A stretch of DNA of 64,000 bases, taken from NCBI GenBank assembly GCA_019912965.1, contig JAIOHM010000205.1:62001-126000 (forward strand). Reading direction: 5' to 3'. The notes below the pieces were generated by a model. The model ran no database searches and had not been told where the DNA came from. It worked only from the letters and a program-made list of their open reading frames with translations. This DNA comes from Anaerolineae bacterium (GTDB lineage: Bacteria > Chloroflexota > Anaerolineae > Aggregatilineales > Phototrophicaceae). Below are positions 45,138-53,430 of this stretch, piece after piece (within the stretch, counting starts at the first letter, position 1; each line of letters begins with the position of its first letter). The position numbers and the translations under genes are program-made.

Positions 45138-46391
45138 TTATGGAGATGTTGTAGGCGGAATAGGTGTTGCGACTTGTTCAAGCGACAAATCCACAAAACT
45201 GGTCATCCCTTCCAGCACATCAATAATCTTGGAAACCCGTTGCCCGTCAATAGTGGTGATAACCTCATATCGTCCAACCGGAATATCTCCCACTACAAAA
45301 TTCTCCTGCCAGAGTGGATCAGCCTGCACATCCGAACCGCTGTCGAGGTAAATATAAGTAGTGGTAGATTGCACCACTAACCCTGTTCGGCGATCACGAA
45401 TAGTCACATTCTGGTCTTGCAGTAAAACGCCGCGCGGCCCGCTGACACGTCCTGCAATCACCCCATGCCCAACATAAGGCACCATCCACAACAGCGGGTT
45501 ATAAGTCGCCCGATATTTATTTTCACCAACCCGAACCTCAAAATGAACATGCGGCCCGCTGACCCGTCCGGTATTGCCGACCAACCCAATCGGATCACCA
45601 GCATTCACAAAATCACCTGCCGCCACCAGTACGCCCGAAAGATGGGCGTACAGGGTAAAAAGCGGCTGTCCATAATAGCCGAAGTCGTGCTGAATAACGA
45701 CTACATTTCCGTAACTCGGCGAATCCTGAAAGCTCGCCCCCGCCCAGACCACTGCGCCCGACCCGGCAGCCCGCACCGTCTGCCCAATCGGATTCGGCAT
45801 ATCAATACCATGATGGACGCGCCAGGGATTTTCCTGCTGCGGCCCATCTGATCCGAACGCATACGAAAACAGAGCAAAGTTAGTCGCATTCGAATCCACC
45901 GGGCGCAAAAACCAGTAATGATCGCGGCCCAACGGATCGCGTGAAATCGGCGGAATCAAAGGAGGTGGATTCCAATCTGCTGGAGGCCGGGTCACGAATT
46001 GCTCAGTAACCTGAACATCCGTCGCCAGCAGGGTTGGAGTTGCCGCTGGACGGGTAGCCGTTACGATGGCGTTGAGAGTCGGCTGTAAATCGTCAGCCAC
46101 TTGTGCGGGTGGAATCGGAATCAGATTGGTATCGCTGCTGCCCGCCAGTGTTGGCGGCACAAATGAAGCAGTCGGAATCGCAATGGTAGGCAAAGGAGTG
46201 CTGTTGCTGCCGAATCCCGCCTGAAGCACAGCTTGCCACGCCAGCGGGTCGTCAGTTGGAATGAATTCCGTTGGAATAATCGGCTGGATCGATTCAGTCG
46301 GTCGCGCGTTAATGAATACAGCGAGGCCAAATACCCCCATCGCTACCACAACTAACAGAATCGCAGGTAAGCCTTCACGTCCACGTTGCAT
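45138..46391 (-). CDS. Membrane-anchored M23 (LytM-type) metallopeptidase
   Basis: A 417-residue protein. One N-terminal membrane segment (~8-27), a low-complexity Thr/Pro/Ile region (~28-140), then an M23 peptidase (~190-300): zinc ligands in HHGIDMPN (His and Asp) and GPHVHFE (two His, one a ligand), with YAHLS between. The C-terminal ~100 residues are beta-rich, with RGVLLQDQNVTI and a closing strand pair. M23 enzymes cut peptidoglycan cross-bridges. AGGA lies 7 bases before ATG 46391. It follows the PD40 gene by 12 bases and precedes the PPC gene, so the three are one operon. Confidence 0.88.
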   Translation of the reverse strand: MQRGREGLPAILLVVVAMGVFGLAVFINARPTESIQPIIPTEFIPTDDPLAWQAVLQAGFGSNSTPLPTIAIPTASFVPPTLAGSSDTNLIPIPPAQVADDLQPTLNAIVTATRPAATPTLLATDVQVTEQFVTRPPADWNPPPLIPPISRDPLGRDHYWFLRPVDSNATNFALFSYAFGSDGPQQENPWRVHHGIDMPNPIGQTVRAAGSGAVVWAGASFQDSPSYGNVVVIQHDFGYYGQPLFTLYAHLSGVLVAAGDFVNAGDPIGLVGNTGRVSGPHVHFEVRVGENKYRATYNPLLWMVPYVGHGVIAGRVSGPRGVLLQDQNVTIRDRRTGLVVQSTTTYIYLDSGSDVQADPLWQENFVVGDIPVGRYEVITTIDGQRVSKIIDVLEGMTSFVDLSLEQVATPIPPTTSP

Positions 46392-46403
46392 TATCAGTCC
46401 TGC

Positions 46404-48614
46404 TCATGGCTGGCTGGTCGGTTCGGCGGGAGTCGGCGTTGGTGCAAAACCACCAAGTTGTGAGTCGAGATATAATTCACGCATCGCGTTATACCACGCC
46501 AGATCATCAGTTTTACGGAACAACCAGTAATTAACGGTGTTGAAATTAGCACGCCAATCGCTTCCGGTTGGGGCGCGCATCCAGCCATAATCCTCCGCCA
46601 GTAGCGTAAAGTCGATGAAGTAGCCGCTGGGAACAACCGCCTTTAAGCGGCCACCCTGATCGTAAGCCTCTACATCACCATCATCCCGCGCCAGCATATC
46701 CCAGGGCATCCGGCGCAGGGGTTCGCCCAGTTGCCCGGACTGTGCCTCATCTGCCACACGGACATAAACCCGCCAGAAAGTGCCCACGCCCAAATCTTCC
46801 CGCACCATCTCAATCCGGGGTGGGAAACCTGCAATCAGGTTACGGCTGATGCCAAAAGCACGTCCGGTCATGTACCAGTTACGGCGTTCCTCACCCGGCT
46901 GCGGAGGACGGTCAATCGCCCAGAACGAGTCATCGAGTTGCCCCAGAAAATCCCAGCCCGCATCTTTCAAAACCTGCTGTCGGAGCGCGTTAAACGAATC
47001 GTTCACCCGGTCAGCCAGATAGGGACTGGAACGCGCCACTTCGACGCCCAGCAGCGGTTGCAAACGGTATAAACCATCTTGGTCAGGACTGCCAACCTGC
47101 TCAATGTACAGCGATTGCGGCACACCGGAAGCCAAACCACCTGTGCTCACTAGCGCAGCAGGCAGCGGTGCATTCGTCCACACAGCGTCCGCCGACCTGC
47201 CCTGCTTGCCAATCACCAGAGTAGCCACGCCCGCTTCAGTGAATGGGCTGACCACAAACTGCGTACCCTCCAGTGAGTCCACTGCGAACACCAGACTTTC
47301 ACCATTGGGCGACCAGGATGGCGCGCGACCCCGTTCCAGCACCTGTGCTTCCGCCTGCGGTTCATCCGAAGGTTTGACAAAAATCTTCTCAATGCCCTCG
47401 TCTACCGCGCTGTAGGCCAAAAGCTCACTATCAGGACTCCATGCGGGATAATCTTCCTGACGGGTAGGTGTATTCGTCAGATTGACCGATGCGCCATCGC
47501 TGGGATTATCCAGTGAGAAAACATAAATATCTTGGTTACCGTCTCGCCACGAGACAAACGCGATACGCCGTCCATCTGGCGACCATGATGGCGAAAAATC
47601 CGGTGCAGCATGTTCAGTGACGCGCTGGGCAGGCTGCGAACCATCCACAGGCACAACATAAATATCAAGGTTATCGCCCTGATAGCTCTCGTAAACCAGC
47701 CATTTGCCGTCAGGACTCCACTGTGGCGCGGCTTGGAACGAAAGATCATACGTCATACGGGTCGTATTGCCCGTCGCCAGATCATAAATATAGATTTCCC
47801 AATTGCCGTCCTGATGCGAAGCATAAGCCAAGCGTCGCCCATCCGGTGACCACGACGGATCGCGGTCATCAGCCGGATTATTCGTCAGGCGAAGCGGTGT
47901 CCGGCTGCCAACATTCAGCGCCCAAAGATCATCCTGTCCATTCTCGCGCACCACATATGCCAGACTGCCGCGCACTTCGAGCACCGAAGGCAGCGCCGTT
48001 GATGTTGGCACAGGGGACGCCAGAAGTGGAGCGGGAGTATTGCCACTTCCGGGTGTCCCGCCCGACACAAAGCTAAAATTTTGATTTCCGGGGTCAATCG
48101 GGGCAAGATTGCTGGAGGTACGCGCCGGATTGGTAGCCCATAACATCACACCAATCAGGCTTGCCAGCAGGACGACTGTCATACCGCTCAAAACCCGATT
48201 TTGAGCACGCAGGGGGTCTTCAGTTAATGTCGATTGCAGTTCCGCACGTGCAGCCCGGCGTGCCATCACGCCTGTTGTGGTATTGCCTGCCCGGTCGCTG
48301 GCACGGCGCGCACCGCCAAAAACCAGAAACACAAGGCTGCCGACCAGTCCAAAAATCACCCGCAGCACCGACCAGATAACCAGCGCGATGCGCCGCAGCA
48401 GGTTATAAATCAGCCGCAGTACCCCGGCCAATCCACCAGCGCCGCCAGCCAAACCACGCTGACCAACCCCAGTAATAACGCTCACACCAGACAAAGTGTA
48501 AAGCGTTAGTGCGGTACTGCTCTTAAGGATGACTAAACCTAATTTGTCACTTAAACGATAAGCCCGTACAAGCATTTCGTATAACCCAACTGAAACCTGG
48601 ATACGGGTTCTCAT
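46404..48614 (-). CDS. Membrane protein with TolB-like PD40 beta-propeller
   Basis: About 736 residues from ATG 48614 (ATG 48575 is also possible). Hydrophobic helices occupy ~40-105 and ~155-175. Residues ~240-480 hold five PD40/TolB-type repeats with WSPDGRRLAYAS, WSPDGKWLVYES, WSPDGRRIAFVS, WSPDSELLAYS and WSPNGESLVFAV. The C-terminal third (~520-720) is a separate, unnamed domain with LRQQVLKDAGWDFLG and WRVYVR, seen next to M23 and PPC proteins here. TolB-like propellers bind peptides or other envelope proteins. It heads the operon PD40-M23-PPC. Confidence 0.8.
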   Translation of the reverse strand: MRTRIQVSVGLYEMLVRAYRLSDKLGLVILKSSTALTLYTLSGVSVITGVGQRGLAGGAGGLAGVLRLIYNLLRRIALVIWSVLRVIFGLVGSLVFLVFGGARRASDRAGNTTTGVMARRAARAELQSTLTEDPLRAQNRVLSGMTVVLLASLIGVMLWATNPARTSSNLAPIDPGNQNFSFVSGGTPGSGNTPAPLLASPVPTSTALPSVLEVRGSLAYVVRENGQDDLWALNVGSRTPLRLTNNPADDRDPSWSPDGRRLAYASHQDGNWEIYIYDLATGNTTRMTYDLSFQAAPQWSPDGKWLVYESYQGDNLDIYVVPVDGSQPAQRVTEHAAPDFSPSWSPDGRRIAFVSWRDGNQDIYVFSLDNPSDGASVNLTNTPTRQEDYPAWSPDSELLAYSAVDEGIEKIFVKPSDEPQAEAQVLERGRAPSWSPNGESLVFAVDSLEGTQFVVSPFTEAGVATLVIGKQGRSADAVWTNAPLPAALVSTGGLASGVPQSLYIEQVGSPDQDGLYRLQPLLGVEVARSSPYLADRVNDSFNALRQQVLKDAGWDFLGQLDDSFWAIDRPPQPGEERRNWYMTGRAFGISRNLIAGFPPRIEMVREDLGVGTFWRVYVRVADEAQSGQLGEPLRRMPWDMLARDDGDVEAYDQGGRLKAVVPSGYFIDFTLLAEDYGWMRAPTGSDWRANFNTVNYWLFRKTDDLAWYNAMRELYLDSQLGGFAPTPTPAEPTSQP

Positions 48615-48771
48615 TGTACAGGTAAACCCGCCCGGCGGCAATTCTTACGGGAGGCCTTCCCATGCTTGCTCCTGCATCCTTGTTACATACCTCGAACCCG
48701 GCACTAACCCTCCCCCAACCACTTTAACAATTCCTGCCCCTCAAAATGGTTAGTAAATTCGTCACGAAAGA

Positions 48772-48795
48772 GTGACCATTTGGTCACCCTTTTTC
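48772..48795. promoter_or_regulatory. Palindrome GTGACCA/TGGTCAC with T-run
   Basis: GTGACCA (48772-48778), TT, TGGTCAC (48781-48787), then CCCTTTTT. No plus-strand gene lies upstream that would need a terminator, so an operator for the divergent PD40 operon is as likely as a hairpin terminator. Confidence 0.4.
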
Positions 48796-48844
48796 CCTCA
48801 AAATCTGCTACGCTGTTTTTATGAAGTGCGTTTATGCTTCTTTC

Positions 48845-48879
48845 TTGCTGAAGGCTAAAAGCTAATGGCTAAGGGCTAA
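48845..48879. repeat. Heptanucleotide repeat tract A
   Basis: Five consecutive 7-base units: TTGCTGA, AGGCTAA, AAGCTAA, TGGCTAA, GGGCTAA. Confidence 0.75.
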
Positions 48880-49060
48880 ATCAGCAAGTATTGCAGCGGC
48901 AGGCACATTCCGAATCGCCGCAATACAAGTATCCGAAACTTGCTGGACACCAACCCACGCGAACGAATCCGATATCCACACGAGGGTTCAACCAACACCC
49001 CACCTCGTCCGATAACCCACCGAGCATTCCGTATTTTTCTGGAAACTGACAACTGATAAC

Positions 49061-49090
49061 GACATTGACATTGACGACATTGACGACATT
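49061..49090. repeat. GACATT/GACGACATT tandem tract
   Basis: GACATT twice, then GACGACATT twice, in direct succession; loosely related words (CACGACATT, GCGACAT) continue to about 49130. Confidence 0.65.
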
Positions 49091-49175
49091 TCCCCTCAGT
49101 AATTGTCATTTGCACGACATTTGCGACATAAAAGTGACACAAATGACGCAGTTTGTGCAAATCCCTGCCTGTATT

Positions 49176-49203
49176 TTGCTGATGGCTGATGGCTAAAGGC
49201 TTG
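49176..49203. repeat. Heptanucleotide repeat tract B
   Basis: Four consecutive 7-base units: TTGCTGA, TGGCTGA, TGGCTAA, AGGCTTG, the same family as tract A. Confidence 0.75.
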
Positions 49204-49265
49204 TTGGCGGCGAAATCCTTTTTCGCCACCGCGCCGCCGCCGCCGCCAATCCCTGCGATTTCCCG

Positions 49266-49286
49266 GAGCTGATAACTGGCAACTAA
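49266..49286. repeat. Heptanucleotide repeat tract C
   Basis: GAGCTGA, TAACTGG, CAACTAA. A similar period-7 run AAACTGA, CAACTGA, TAAC is at 49043-49060, and GAAACTG, GAAACGC, GTAACTG, GCAGCGA at 49380-49407. Confidence 0.6.
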
Positions 49287-49435
49287 AAACCAATCGCCAA
49301 CAACCATCTAGGATTCGCAAGATTCAAAAATCCTGTTTTGAAATTGCAGAATTTTGCGAATCTTTCCCGTACTTTTCTGGAAACTGGAAACGCGTAACTG
49401 GCAGCGAATAACCAAACAAAGTTATAACGTTCAAA

Positions 49436-49464
49436 TTGACCATTCCAACAGAATGATGTAACTT
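49436..49464 (+). promoter_or_regulatory. Candidate promoter of the L,D-transpeptidase gene
   Basis: TTGACC (49436-49441), 17 bases, TAACTT (49459-49464). The -35 box is good, the -10 box weak. Confidence 0.4.
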
Positions 49465-49504
49465 TGTCATACACCGAATGTTATCGTTATAGGAGACTTG
49501 GAAT

Positions 49505-50596
49505 ATGCCCCGCCATTACACTCGCCACCGCGCACAATTCACCATCCTCCTGATTCTACTATTCGGTTTTGTACTGCCTTCCCTCGCTCAGGATACCATT
49601 CACACCGTACAACGGGGCGAAAATCTGTACCGCATTGCCCTCCGCTATGGTGTTAGTATGCAAGCCGTTGCTGAGGCAAACGGCATCACCAATATGAGCC
49701 GCATTGATGCTGGGCAGCAGCTCATCATCCCCGACTTTGACACAACGCCGGAGACGGTTGAAAACCCGCTGATCGCAGGTACGCCCGTTTACCACACCAT
49801 CCAACCCGGCGAAACGTTGGCAAGCATCGCCGCTCGTTACGGCATGACGCTCGACCAGCTTATTCAGATCAACAACATCACCAACCCCAACGTAATCTAT
49901 CGAGGACAGCAGCTTACGGTCTGGTCAACCACAGACGCTGACCCTAACCTGACCGACCCTAACGCTGCTCAAGTCAACGTAACCGAACCGTTGGTTGTTG
50001 AACAACCCGTTGAAGTTAGCCAAACCACTTATGTCGTGCAGGCAGGTGAACATCTGGCGCAGATTGCACGGCGTTTTAATGTGTCGTGGACGGACATCGC
50101 GCAGGCCAATAACCTGACCGATCCCAACCAGATTTACAGCGGACAAACCTTGATTATCCCGGCGGCCAGCGCCGTCAACGACTTGGGAATCGTCACAGGC
50201 ACAACCGCCGTCTTCAACCCACCCCCACCCACTTTGTACGTAGGCAAGCAAGTAGTCGTAGATTTGAGCGATCAGATGCTCTACGCCTATCAGGATGGCC
50301 TGCTCGTCCGCAGTGTCTTGGTTTCAACCGGACTGCCTGCCACACCAACCGTTCAGGGCGACTACAAAGTGTATGTGAAATATGGGGCGCAAACCATGAG
50401 TGGCCCCGGTTATTATCTGCCGGATGTGCCTTATGTCATGTATTTCTATCAGGGTTATGCGCTGCACGGTACCTACTGGCACAACAACTTCGGCCAACCC
50501 ATGAGTCACGGATGCGTCAATATGCCTACCGCCGAATCAGAATGGTTCTTCAACAACTTTGTTGAGGTTGGAACAGACATCCACGTCCAGTATTAA
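49505..50596 (+). CDS. L,D-transpeptidase (YkuD) with three LysM domains
   Basis: A 363-residue secreted protein. A signal peptide (~1-29) precedes three LysM domains that bind peptidoglycan: HTVQRGENLYRIALRYGV (~33-75), HTIQPGETLASIAARYGM (~97-140) and YVVQAGEHLAQIARRFNV (~175-220). The C-terminal domain (~245-363) is an L,D-transpeptidase: HGTYW, then SHGCVNM with the catalytic Cys. Such enzymes make 3-3 cross-links or attach proteins to the wall. AGGAG is 9 bases before ATG. It is monocistronic, ending at a bidirectional terminator. Confidence 0.94.
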   Translation: MPRHYTRHRAQFTILLILLFGFVLPSLAQDTIHTVQRGENLYRIALRYGVSMQAVAEANGITNMSRIDAGQQLIIPDFDTTPETVENPLIAGTPVYHTIQPGETLASIAARYGMTLDQLIQINNITNPNVIYRGQQLTVWSTTDADPNLTDPNAAQVNVTEPLVVEQPVEVSQTTYVVQAGEHLAQIARRFNVSWTDIAQANNLTDPNQIYSGQTLIIPAASAVNDLGIVTGTTAVFNPPPPTLYVGKQVVVDLSDQMLYAYQDGLLVRSVLVSTGLPATPTVQGDYKVYVKYGAQTMSGPGYYLPDVPYVMYFYQGYALHGTYWHNNFGQPMSHGCVNMPTAESEWFFNNFVEVGTDIHVQY

Positions 50597-50603
50597 CAAA
50601 CAA

Positions 50604-50634
50604 CAAGGGGCGGTTGTACAGTCACCGCCCCTTG
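50604..50634. terminator. Bidirectional terminator after the L,D-transpeptidase gene
   Basis: CAAGGGGCGGT (50604-50614) pairs with ACCGCCCCTTG (50624-50634), loop of 9 bases, between convergent genes. Confidence 0.75.
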
Positions 50635-50663
50635 ATTACCTTCAGTTTATCTACCCAAACAAT

Positions 50664-51239
50664 TTACGCTGGTTGCCCTACCAGACCCAATGTTTCTGCC
50701 GAAACCTTCATCGCATCGAGCACAGTCTGAATATGGGCATCCAGTTCAACGCCTAGCGCCGCTGCCGCATGTTCAATTTCTTGCCGATTAACTGGCGCGG
50801 CAAATAGCTTGTCTTTCCATTTTTTCTTTACCGACTTCAATTCCACGTCCAGAATACTTTTGGATGGGCGCACCAATGCCACTGCGATCAAAAACCCGGT
50901 CAGTTCGTCAACTGCTACCAGTGTTTTTTCCATCAGTGTTTCCGGTTTCACGCCCGTTATTTCCTCAGCATGGGAAAGAATGGCTTTAATAACATCTTCA
51001 GACACACCGCGTTCACGCAAGATATTTGAGCCGACTACCGGGTGACCTTCAACCGCCACATCAGGATAGCGTTCGTAATCGAAATCATGTAGTAGCCCAA
51101 CAGTACCCCAGACTTCTGGGTCGCTGCCGAAACGCGGAGCATAGGCGCGCATGGCTGCTTCAACTGCCAGCATGTGCCGCCGAAGCGATTCACTCGCTGT
51201 AAACTCGGTAACAATCGCCCAGGCTTCTTCACGCTTCAA
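50664..51239 (-). CDS. HD-domain hydrolase
   Basis: A 191-residue HD-superfamily phosphohydrolase. The metal-binding residues are in LRRHMLAVE (His), GLLHDFDYERYP (His-Asp), VEGHPVVG (His) and SHAEE; a further Asp lies in VAVDELTGF. TTG 51239 is the start: AGGGGGA lies 7 bases upstream and the longer frame from 51272 overlaps the kinase gene. It begins only 4 bases after the kinase stop, so the two are an operon. Substrates of this small HD branch (often nucleotides) are not known. Confidence 0.8.
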   Translation of the reverse strand: MKREEAWAIVTEFTASESLRRHMLAVEAAMRAYAPRFGSDPEVWGTVGLLHDFDYERYPDVAVEGHPVVGSNILRERGVSEDVIKAILSHAEEITGVKPETLMEKTLVAVDELTGFLIAVALVRPSKSILDVELKSVKKKWKDKLFAAPVNRQEIEHAAAALGVELDAHIQTVLDAMKVSAETLGLVGQPA

Positions 51240-51243
51240 AGAA

Positions 51244-53316
51244 CTATCCCCCTGTTTCGAAGGCAAAAACACTAATCACCAATGACTCACCAATCGTGAT
51301 CTGCCCCGGTGTTTTTAATTCCCAGGTGCCGCTGTAAAGCCCGCCTTTATCCGGTGTTTGCCCCTCAAATGGCAGGACATAAGTAGCCCCTACTTCAATA
51401 CGTTCGCGGATATAGACACGCGGGCCTGCGCCAAAATCTTCGCCACTTCCGCTCACAAAAGTCAGTGATGTATTGACTTCCCACGCACACGAACCTGTAT
51501 TCAACAGGGTAATATCACGGGTGTAAGGCTGGTTGGCCGGGACGGGATTCGTTTCACCATCCGGCGGGTTTTGCTCGACAATAGCATAATCCCAGGTACA
51601 GGCAGATGCCGTTGCAGTCTGGTCAACAGAAGCCTGTGTTCGGGCCAGAACCGTTGCCGTAGCGTTTAGGGTTGGTGTCGAAGTTGCCGTTGGTGGCAGG
51701 GTCGGCGTCAATGTCGGTGTTCGGCTCGGTGTTGGTGTAACCGTTGCGGTATTGGTCGGCGTCAATGTTGGCGGTGCAACAATGGGTAATTCCGCCAGGA
51801 AACCATAAGCTCTCACCAACGAAATAAGCACCCATCCACGCAGACCATTGGTCGTCACAACCCGGAACCACAATCCATCAGCGCTAATGCCAATGATATT
51901 GAGCGTTTCACCCGCGCGCACATCTGTAATTTTAGCGAATTGATTACCCGGCCCAACCCGCATCACAATGTTATTCGCTGACTGTGCAATCGGTGTAGCA
52001 GGTGTCGGCGTCCGGGTCACCGTCTGCGTAAGCGTTGATGTTGGCGTATAAGTCTGGCTGGGGGTAGGAGAAATTGTCGGCGTCCAGCTTGATGTAGTTG
52101 TTGGTGTATGAGATGGGGTTACAGTAGGAACAGTTGGTGTAGATGTTGGAGTCGGGCCATCCGTCGGCACAAGCGTCGTTGGAGGCACATCGGTTGGCGT
52201 CACCTCAGTTACAATAATGGCCGCAGGCGTAGAAGTCTGATTTCCAACACGGAACATACCGCTTGCCGTCCCGATCAAAAATAGACTGGCCGCAATCCCA
52301 GCCACGATACCGACCCACCCCCACCAGGGCAACCGGCGACGAGGAGGCCTATTCCCGGCATTTGACCTTGAGGTAGATGAGATCGATTCGGCGGACTCTG
52401 TTTCGTCAGCCTTCGGGATTTTTACGGTATCCTGATTACTCACCTGAAGCGGTCTGGAAGCCAACCGCGCAGCATCAACCACCTCACCACGCTCAAAACG
52501 TCCCAAATCATCAATCATCTCAGCCGCAGATTGATACCGGTCACTTGGCTCTTTCGCCATAGCCTTCTGGATAATCTGGTCAATAGGTTCTGGCAGAGTA
52601 GGATTTAAGGCCAGCGTAGAAGGCACAGGGGCGTTTAAATGCTTCAGAATAATTGCCAGCGGGGTTTCAGCATCATACGGAAGTTGTCCCGTTACCAACT
52701 GATACAGAATCGCCCCAAGTGAATACAAGTCGGAGCGTTCATCACCCGCTTCACCCAACCCCTGTTCGGGAGCCATATAAGCGGGTGTACCCACCATTCC
52801 GCCACTGGCCGTAAACTGTGCCCCCGTGACGATCTTGGCAATGCCAAAATCTGTCAACACAATCCGGCTGTCATGATCCAGCATCAAATTTGCGGGTTTA
52901 ACGTCCCGGTGAATCATGCTCCGGCTGTGAGCATACGCCAGCGCCCCGGCAGCTTCACGCACAATCCGCAAAGATTCTTCAAGCGGCAGAAGTTCTTTAC
53001 GCTCAGAGATCGTAGTGAGTCGATCTTTAAGGGTTGCCCCTTCGATCAACTCCATCACCATGTAATAGCTTTCGCCTTCCGGGTCATAATCGAAGTCATA
53101 GACTTGAACAATATTCGGATGGCGCAGCCGGGCAACATTTTTCGCTTCCCGTTCAAACCGTGATTTGAATTCCGGGTCATCCGCCAGAAAGGCGTGCAGA
53201 ACTTTGACCGCTACATAGCGATCAAGTTCCTTATGGTAGCCACGGTAGACCTCAGCCATGCCGCCCCGGCCCAGGCGTTCGGTAATTTCGTATTTTCCTA
53301 ACTTACGGTTCGCCAC
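51244..53316 (-). CDS. Ser/Thr protein kinase with SH3b and NBR1-Ig-like outer domains
   Basis: A 690-residue single-pass receptor kinase. Cytoplasmic kinase domain ~8-275 with GRGGMAEVY, the catalytic Lys in VAVKVL, HRDVKPAN and DFGIAK; all residues for catalysis are present. One membrane helix (~333-352) is followed by a Thr/Pro-rich linker (~365-450), an SH3b domain (~452-515, MRVGPGNQFAKI, WVLISL), another Thr/Pro linker, and a C-terminal NBR1-Ig-like domain (~585-690: NTGSCAW, TWELKTPG). PASTA repeats are absent. The outer domains point to sensing of wall glycan or an envelope protein. It is followed by the HD gene. Confidence 0.9.
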   Translation of the reverse strand: MANRKLGKYEITERLGRGGMAEVYRGYHKELDRYVAVKVLHAFLADDPEFKSRFEREAKNVARLRHPNIVQVYDFDYDPEGESYYMVMELIEGATLKDRLTTISERKELLPLEESLRIVREAAGALAYAHSRSMIHRDVKPANLMLDHDSRIVLTDFGIAKIVTGAQFTASGGMVGTPAYMAPEQGLGEAGDERSDLYSLGAILYQLVTGQLPYDAETPLAIILKHLNAPVPSTLALNPTLPEPIDQIIQKAMAKEPSDRYQSAAEMIDDLGRFERGEVVDAARLASRPLQVSNQDTVKIPKADETESAESISSTSRSNAGNRPPRRRLPWWGWVGIVAGIAASLFLIGTASGMFRVGNQTSTPAAIIVTEVTPTDVPPTTLVPTDGPTPTSTPTVPTVTPSHTPTTTSSWTPTISPTPSQTYTPTSTLTQTVTRTPTPATPIAQSANNIVMRVGPGNQFAKITDVRAGETLNIIGISADGLWFRVVTTNGLRGWVLISLVRAYGFLAELPIVAPPTLTPTNTATVTPTPSRTPTLTPTLPPTATSTPTLNATATVLARTQASVDQTATASACTWDYAIVEQNPPDGETNPVPANQPYTRDITLLNTGSCAWEVNTSLTFVSGSGEDFGAGPRVYIRERIEVGATYVLPFEGQTPDKGGLYSGTWELKTPGQITIGESLVISVFAFETGG

Positions 53317-53368
53317 GAGTAAGGTATTCGCCTTATGATGATGGTTGGGATGGTTAATGCCGAATGCG

Positions 53369-53397
53369 ATTATACTCTATCTTAACCGCATCCTCAA
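53369..53397 (-). promoter_or_regulatory. Promoter of the kinase gene
   Basis: On the minus strand TTGAGG (53397-53392), 17 bases, TATAAT (53374-53369), about 53 bases before the start. Confidence 0.6.
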
Positions 53398-53430
53398 CCA
53401 ATCCCAACGCAAAAACACTTTCCTAAATAA

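Larger units (their letters stand above)
48615..49504. other. Gene-free spacer with heptanucleotide repeats
   Basis: No gene is supported in about 890 bases between divergent genes. The stretch holds a strong palindrome (48772-48787), five short tracts of degenerate 7-base repeats (48845-48879, 49043-49060, 49176-49203, 49266-49286, 49380-49407), a GACATT/GACGACATT tract at 49061-49090 and a CGC/CCG run at 49231-49248. Near the right end is a candidate promoter for the L,D-transpeptidase gene. Confidence 0.75.

Noticed and set aside
45053-45196. N-terminal extension of the PPC-domain protein
   Set aside because: It would overlap the M23 gene and lacks a signal peptide; ATG 45052 has a strong ribosome site and starts a signal peptide.
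48845-49407. Repeats in the long spacer as a CRISPR array
   Set aside because: Units are 6-9 bases in direct tandem, without spacers of uniform length, and no cas genes are present.
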